A stretch of DNA of 18,434 nt from DATMYQ01 sp035560935 (lineage in GTDB: Bacteria; Bacillota; Negativicutes; Sporomusales; Sporomusaceae), in assembly GCA_035560935.1 (NCBI GenBank), contig DATMYQ010000089.1, forward strand, positions 1 to 18,434. Direction: 5' to 3'. The notes under the pieces are model-generated. The model was not told where the DNA came from. It worked only from the letters and a program-made list of their open reading frames with translations, and searched no databases. A program made the translations under genes and the position numbers. The first letter of the stretch is position 1. Each line of letters starts with the position of its first letter. Below, piece by piece: positions 14,990 to 18,434 of this stretch.

Positions 14990-16673
14990 CTCCCACTCGG
15001 GATAATCTCCGTCCCAAAAACGAACCACAGACCGCGCCGATTGCGGTATAAATCAGTCCGCTAAACAACAGCACCAAAGCAATATACCAGGTGGCATAAT
15101 ACAGCCGGTACAAAAAAGACATCGCCTGCAAACCGGCATACGTGGCAATCACATCCGCCACCGCACAACTGCCGGCCAGCAACATAATCCGTCCTGGCGG
15201 GATATTTTCCCCTTCTTGCCGTTGCAGCCAGCTATACATACCGCTGCCAGACAACAGTAATTCCAGTAATAGGGCATGGAGCCCGTACGAGAGTATGCTA
15301 ATGGGTGAAATCTGCCCAAAGGCCAGCATTCCCAGCAGCATCCTCACCACGGTCATCAACGCCACTACTCCGGGACGAGGAATCAAAATCACCAGCGCCA
15401 CCACCATCATGTAAAGGCAAACGCCACTAAACAGGCCACTTACGATAAAACTGAACGGCCCCATGATGATATGAAAGAAATCATTGAGCAAAGTAGTCGG
15501 CACGTTCACCGTGGCAAAAGCCGCTGCTCCAAACAGTGCGATCGTCACCAGCCAACGGGTTTTCATACAAAGCAGCAGACGGCGCAAACGAAACAAAGCC
15601 CAAATCGCTCCGGCGATAACCACCAAAGTAGACACCGCCACAACACACATGGCTAGATTGTCTTTTTTTATTACGTTTAGTTTTTCTTCGCAAAATACGG
15701 GAGCTTCCTCTTCCGATCTCAATTCTGCCTGTAAAACATACTCGCCGCTGTTCAAATAGCGCTCATCGGCGAACATGGGGATATGCAAACGCTGACGGAC
15801 ATCACCATTTAAGGCGATCAAAGCTTCCAGATAATTTTTGTGTCCGTCAATGGCGCCTCCATTCGTATCTTCACTGGTCGCTCCCGGCGTAAAAAGACCC
15901 AGTATATATTTTTTACCGCTGGCATCCAATAGACGAATTGTCACGACCGCCAGTTTTTGCACTCCCAACGGATTATGAACATCCAGTCCCAAATGCGTCA
16001 CCGGATGAATCGCTTCAATCTCCTGATTCGACGCCCCCTTGCCAGCCAGCAGGTTTTTATAATAATCCCAGTGCCGGTCCCGCAACACCAACGTATTGCG
16101 TCCAATCCGTTCATCGGTTCGTCCGTCCTTATCCAGCGGCAAAACCATGCCCGTAAGCTGCACTTTTTTTGTATTTCCTTGGTTTAAATCCGCCGCATCA
16201 TAGCCGCTCAAGCCCCGGTTCGCAACTTCCACCATAAAGTTGCGTTTATCTTCGCCGACCAACACGCTGACCGGATAAAATCCCGGCGGCAATGATTCTG
16301 CCACCTGGAAAACCAGCAAATCAAACCACTCGCCATAGCCGCCTTCTAATCGATCCTGTCGGACCAAAACAACCTTCCCTGTTGCGGAATCTCTTTCCAC
16401 TTTCCAATTTTCCGTTTTTCCCGCAAAAGAAAAACCCGGCGGCAACGCAATTTTTATCTCAACCGTTTGTTCATTTATGCTTCTATTTTCAACATTGAAC
16501 AAAGCTGCCGCCTGGCCGCCTGGATTCACATAATCCCTTGTTTTACCCAGATAATAAGGAAATTGCCAGGAAAAATCCAAACTTCCCTGCGCCTGCGCAC
16601 TGACTGTCATTAACAGCAACATTGACGCCAGCCACACCGTCAACTTTTTTTTCCACTTGATTCCGTTGATCAA
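14982..16673 (-). CDS. Secreted beta-sandwich domain fused to an ECF S-component-like membrane domain
   Basis: First gene after the riboswitch. The start is TTG 16673 with GGGGG seven bases upstream. The 563-residue product has a signal peptide (about 1-28, SAQAQ), then about 310 extracytoplasmic residues: a beta-sandwich resembling NEW3/COG1470 domains (about 45-150, FNVENRS and LPPGFSF-type strands) and a second beta-rich part (about 165-335). A membrane helix follows (about 339-360), then a C-terminal membrane domain of roughly six helices (about 373-555). The segment around VNVPTTLLNDFF and IPRPGVVALMTVVRMLLG recalls the YkoE/EcfS group. Because EcfA and EcfT follow directly, it most likely provides substrate recognition: the membrane part binds the solute and the outer part captures or receives it from the periplasm. 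Ligand is not readable from sequence; cobalt, corrinoid or a precursor is suggested by the riboswitch. A different-frame ATG (16725) with its own ribosome binding site overlaps the start. Confidence 0.75.
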   Translation of the reverse strand: MINGIKWKKKLTVWLASMLLLMTVSAQAQGSLDFSWQFPYYLGKTRDYVNPGGQAAALFNVENRSINEQTVEIKIALPPGFSFAGKTENWKVERDSATGKVVLVRQDRLEGGYGEWFDLLVFQVAESLPPGFYPVSVLVGEDKRNFMVEVANRGLSGYDAADLNQGNTKKVQLTGMVLPLDKDGRTDERIGRNTLVLRDRHWDYYKNLLAGKGASNQEIEAIHPVTHLGLDVHNPLGVQKLAVVTIRLLDASGKKYILGLFTPGATSEDTNGGAIDGHKNYLEALIALNGDVRQRLHIPMFADERYLNSGEYVLQAELRSEEEAPVFCEEKLNVIKKDNLAMCVVAVSTLVVIAGAIWALFRLRRLLLCMKTRWLVTIALFGAAAFATVNVPTTLLNDFFHIIMGPFSFIVSGLFSGVCLYMMVVALVILIPRPGVVALMTVVRMLLGMLAFGQISPISILSYGLHALLLELLLSGSGMYSWLQRQEGENIPPGRIMLLAGSCAVADVIATYAGLQAMSFLYRLYYATWYIALVLLFSGLIYTAIGAVCGSFLGRRLSRVGGD

Positions 16674-16787
16674 ACTTCATCCCCCTGACTGCCGAATGCG
16701 TGACCGGTTCCGTTTTTCGCCGCATAATATTTATTGCTCCTTGCTTTTTGTGCTGTGACTGCAGCCACGGATGGTGTTCACTTTAAA

Positions 16788-16815
16788 CAAAAAAACTGAC
16801 CGTGGCAGGGTCAGT
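16788..16815 (-). terminator. Second intrinsic terminator downstream of the riboswitch
   Basis: On the minus strand a perfect 7-base stem (ACTGACC/GGTCAGT) with loop CTGCCAC (16802-16808) is followed by a run of T residues (TTTTTTG). It lies about 130 bases downstream of the riboswitch and 115 upstream of the first gene, where a ligand-dependent or basal terminator is expected. Confidence 0.8.
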
Positions 16816-16841
16816 TAATAGCGAAATTCATTCAAGGCAAT

Positions 16842-16866
16842 AAAAAATCCCGGCTGTTAACCAGGA
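16842..16866 (-). terminator. First intrinsic terminator downstream of the riboswitch
   Basis: The minus strand forms TCCTGG-TTAACAG-CCGGGA (six pairs including one T-G pair) directly followed by TTTTTTATT. It is the nearer of two tandem terminators after the cobalamin riboswitch. Another 7-pair hairpin (16881-16900) lies between it and the aptamer and may belong to the alternative fold. Confidence 0.7.
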
Positions 16867-16944
16867 GTGAATTAAGCCAGATAGCAATTTTATTCGCTAC
16901 GGAATCCCCTCCCCATACCTCGTGGGTGATAAACGGTGATTTTT

Positions 16945-17101
16945 AGATAGGTAGTTCTCCTGACTCTAGATCATCGCTCATCCAAACCTTCCCAAAACAA
17001 ATGTTTCAGTGGCATTTTATGGATTTACTCCCTATTACAGTGGCGGGACCGCGCCGGTGTTGCACCGGACTTCTCTATTAAGCCCTTGCGGGCGCCTATC
17101 T
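16945..17101 (-). ncRNA. Cobalamin (B12) riboswitch
   Basis: Read on the minus strand, the closing stem P1 is AGATAGG (17101-17095) with CCTATCT (16951-16945). Between them are the expected elements in order: GCCCGCAAGGGC hairpin, TTAATAGAGAAGTCCGG, GGTGCAACACCGG hairpin, GCGGTCCCGCCACTGTAA, a second GCCACTGAAA segment, GGGAAGG, GATGA and the B12 box AGTCAGGAGAACTACC (16950-16965). These match the cobalamin aptamer family. It lies downstream of a promoter at 17128-17158 and upstream of two terminators, so adenosylcobalamin (or a related cobalamin) should switch off the eleven-gene set, or at least its first eight genes, by transcription attenuation. Confidence 0.95.
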
Positions 17102-17127
17102 CTTCTTATTTAGTTGTCTGTTTGCAT

Positions 17128-17158
17128 AGTATAAACTATATAGCGGTCATACAGTCAA
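17128..17158 (-). promoter_or_regulatory. Promoter of the riboswitch-controlled operon
   Basis: The minus strand has TTGACT (17153-17158), then TATACT (17128-17133) with a 19-base spacer; TTTATA or TTATAC one or two bases earlier would give the more usual 17-18. The predicted start lies about 20 bases upstream of the riboswitch P1 stem, the right distance for an aptamer at the 5' end of the transcript. Confidence 0.65.
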
Positions 17159-17224
17159 GCATCCTGCGCATAATTTTATACAACCGTAAAACAAAATAAT
17201 TTTCAGACTATCTCATTTTTTTCG

Positions 17225-17255
17225 TTGACTCTATCCTAAGAAGACACTTTATGCT
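17225..17255 (+). promoter_or_regulatory. Promoter of the His-rich small-protein gene
   Basis: Plus strand TTGACT (17225-17230) and TATGCT (17250-17255), spacer 19; a shifted TTTATG gives 17. It diverges from the riboswitch promoter, about 67 bases apart. The perfect palindrome at 17262-17279 lies immediately downstream, near the expected transcription start. Confidence 0.5.
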
Positions 17256-17261
17256 GAAAGA

Positions 17262-17279
17262 GGGTTAAAATTTTAACCC
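17262..17279. promoter_or_regulatory. Perfect 18-base palindrome, candidate operator
   Basis: GGGTTAAAATTTTAACCC is a perfect inverted repeat between the -10 region and the ribosome binding site of the small gene at 17303. This placement fits a repressor operator that blocks transcription. I do not recognise it as the site of a named regulator. The MerR-type gene nearby is not an obvious partner, because MerR sites normally lie between -35 and -10. Confidence 0.55.
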
Positions 17280-17302
17280 AAATATAAAATGAGGTGATTT
17301 CA

Positions 17303-17611
17303 ATGGCACATCCAAAGTATGAACTGCCCAAAACTCCCCACGCGGAATATCGCTATAAAATGGCGATGAAACATGTCGAAGCGGCGAAAACCGCCGGCAA
17401 ATCTTCGGAAGAAATCCATGAAATGTTTAACCGGATTATGAATTATGATATCAATAACCCGACCAAGGACGAAGCGCATAAAAAATATCATATGGCTGTT
17501 TCCCATGCCAAAAAAGCCCTTGAAAATGGTAAAACTTCGGAAGAAGCGCATAAAATTTTTCAACAAGTCCTAGATTCTGATGGCAACGGTCATTGCCATC
17601 ATCACGAATAG
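17303..17611 (+). CDS. Small His-rich protein with two helical repeats, unknown function
   Basis: I do not recognise the family. ATG 17303 is preceded by GAGGTG seven bases upstream, which fixes this start over the ATG at 17294. The 102-residue product has no signal peptide or membrane segment and is predicted helical. It contains an internal duplication: residues about 13-49 (YKMAMKHVEAAKTAGKSSEE...) match about 57-92 (YHMAVSHAKKALENGKTSEE...), each a helix, a GKS/TSEE turn and a second helix ending in an Asp. It ends in a histidine- and cysteine-containing tail (HCHHHE), and histidines recur through both repeats, suggesting metal binding. It is transcribed away from the riboswitch operon with its own promoter and operator-like palindrome and ends at a strong hairpin. 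A role in metal handling is a guess from composition and position. Confidence 0.8.
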   Translation: MAHPKYELPKTPHAEYRYKMAMKHVEAAKTAGKSSEEIHEMFNRIMNYDINNPTKDEAHKKYHMAVSHAKKALENGKTSEEAHKIFQQVLDSDGNGHCHHHE

Positions 17612-17620
17612 AAGGAAACA

Positions 17621-17654
17621 GAGCCGCGTCGAAACGTTTGTTTCAACGCGGCTC
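17621..17654 (+). terminator. Intrinsic terminator-like hairpin between convergent genes
   Basis: GAGCCGCGT pairs with ACGCGGCTC (nine pairs), then one C/A mismatch, then GAAAC with GTTTC closing a GTTT loop. It starts nine bases after the stop of the small gene. The tail on the plus strand (CTTTAAAAAACGTTTTT) is only partly T-rich; on the minus strand the tail is CTGTTTCCTTC. It may serve both the small gene and the convergent MerR-type gene, whose stop lies at 17711. Confidence 0.65.
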
Positions 17655-17710
17655 CTTTAAAAAACGTTTTTCCTGTGATATTTTACTCTAGATCGTGACA
17701 AGTTGTCGTT

Positions 17711-18434
17711 TTAATCCGAGTCAATGTAATCCACTTGGATAGCGATTTGTGTGACATATTCTTTGAGATTGGCGGTGGTCCAATAATTTTTCAGCGGTTT
17801 AATATAGGCATTGCCAACAATTTTCAAATTATTCAACCGAATAAAATCCATCATTTTTCCAATTATCTTTTTGTAGTTGGAGTGATAACCGTCAGAGGCG
17901 ACGATTTTAGCATAGAACCCCTTGGGTTTGATCACAGCTTTCGGATATTCGCCAGGATCTGATACCTGAGTGAATATCTGTGTTATGGTCATGTATTCTT
18001 CTGACAGTAACGCTTCTTGTAACAGGATATAGCCCATAAAATATTCGTTGAAAATTTCATTTTTCGCAAAGGGAAGACTGTGTCGGGCAATGCTCTTTAC
18101 CTGATCTTTCATTGAACTTTTTAACCCGTAAAAATTATCCGCCACAAAATACTCTTCTTCACACTGTTCCAGGGTAATCCGATTGCTTCGAACTTCTTTC
18201 GCTTGCTTTAAGCGTTCCACATTAATCAAAATGTTGCGCTTGTTGCGTTCCAGCAGTTCAATCTGCAAATCATACTCCAATACCTTGTTCAAAAGAAGAG
18301 TTTGAAGCGATTCGATATCGCGATGATGAACATAATTGCCAATTTCTTTTAACGACACTCCCAGCTTGCGTAAGGAAACAATAATTTCAAATATAAAATA
18401 CTGACCGAGAGAATAATACCGGTAGCCATTATCT
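17711..18434 (-). CDS. MerR-family transcriptional regulator, 5' end outside the window
   Basis: Ligand-responsive transcription regulator. The reading frame stays open to the right edge (about 240 codons), and its first visible residues, DNGYRYYSLGQ followed by LRKLGVSLKEI, are the recognition part of a MerR winged helix-turn-helix, so only the first few residues are missing. An internal GTG at 18358 is not the true start. A coiled-coil dimerisation helix follows (roughly LQTLLLNKVLEYDLQIELLERNKRNI), then a C-terminal effector domain of about 130 residues resembling the GyrI-like/BmrR small-molecule-binding fold. No cysteine pattern typical of metal-sensing MerR proteins is seen, so a drug-like or organic ligand is more likely. 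It converges on the small His-rich gene; no link to the B12 operon is evident. Confidence 0.85.
   Translation of the reverse strand, partial: DNGYRYYSLGQYFIFEIIVSLRKLGVSLKEIGNYVHHRDIESLQTLLLNKVLEYDLQIELLERNKRNILINVERLKQAKEVRSNRITLEQCEEEYFVADNFYGLKSSMKDQVKSIARHSLPFAKNEIFNEYFMGYILLQEALLSEEYMTITQIFTQVSDPGEYPKAVIKPKGFYAKIVASDGYHSNYKKIIGKMMDFIRLNNLKIVGNAYIKPLKNYWTTANLKEYVTQIAIQVDYIDSD

Noticed and set aside
312..16498. Many plus-strand open frames of 60-190 codons opposite the operon
   Set aside because: They lie entirely antisense to well-recognised proteins, lack good ribosome binding sites and show no family features; they are shadows of GC-rich coding sequence.
16543..16725. 60-codon minus-strand frame as an independent gene
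   Set aside because: It overlaps the signal-peptide region of the S-component gene, and its product has no recognisable feature. It is kept only as a possible leader or frameshift finding.
17300..17566. 88-codon minus-strand frame opposite the small His-rich protein
   Set aside because: The plus-strand gene has a fixed ribosome binding site, a promoter, a terminator and an internal duplication; the opposite frame is a mirror of it.
1..18434. Insertion sequences, CRISPR arrays, tRNA or rRNA genes
   Set aside because: No transposase frame, regularly spaced repeat series, or recognisable tRNA/rRNA sequence was seen on either strand.

Overview
The window looks like part of the chromosome of a diderm Firmicute, most likely class Negativicutes (Sporomusa/Pelosinus-like). 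This is an inference from two things seen together. One is a complete TonB/ExbB/ExbD system with an outer-membrane TonB-dependent receptor, which requires an outer membrane. The other is Firmicute-style expression: strong GGAGG ribosome binding sites, TTG starts, a fused ECF ATPase and a transcription-attenuating riboswitch. No taxonomic marker gene is present, so the assignment is tentative.

Layout. Eleven genes on the minus strand fill almost all of positions 2-16673 and read right to left. A minus-strand promoter (about 17128-17158) leads into a cobalamin (B12) riboswitch (16945-17101), then two tandem intrinsic terminators (16842-16866 and 16788-16815). The genes follow in transcription order: an ECF S-component-like membrane domain fused to a large secreted domain; a double ECF ATPase; an EcfT/CbiQ permease; an exported beta-propeller; ChlI-like AAA+ ATPase; ChlD-like AAA+/VWA protein; TonB-dependent receptor; CobN-type chelatase; then, after a gap of about 300 bases with its own promoter and a long leader hairpin, ExbB, ExbD and TonB. 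The last gene ends at base 2.

To the right lies an unrelated or loosely related region: a divergent plus-strand gene for a 102-residue His-rich protein built from two similar helical repeats, controlled by a promoter followed by a perfect 18-base palindrome, and convergent to it the 3' part of a MerR-family regulator running off the right edge.

How it may work together. The riboswitch ties the set to cobalamin status. The receptor with TonB-ExbBD would bring a corrinoid, cobalt chelate or other metal compound across the outer membrane. The propeller and the secreted domain of the S component face the periplasm and could hand it on. The ECF module would carry it, or its metal, across the inner membrane. 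CobN with ChlI and ChlD would insert a metal into, or conceivably remove it from, a tetrapyrrole in the cytoplasm. No cbiMN, btuCDF or corrin-ring biosynthesis gene is present. The genes thus form a self-contained uptake-plus-chelatase locus whose exact substrate cannot be read from sequence; this is the most interesting feature of the window.
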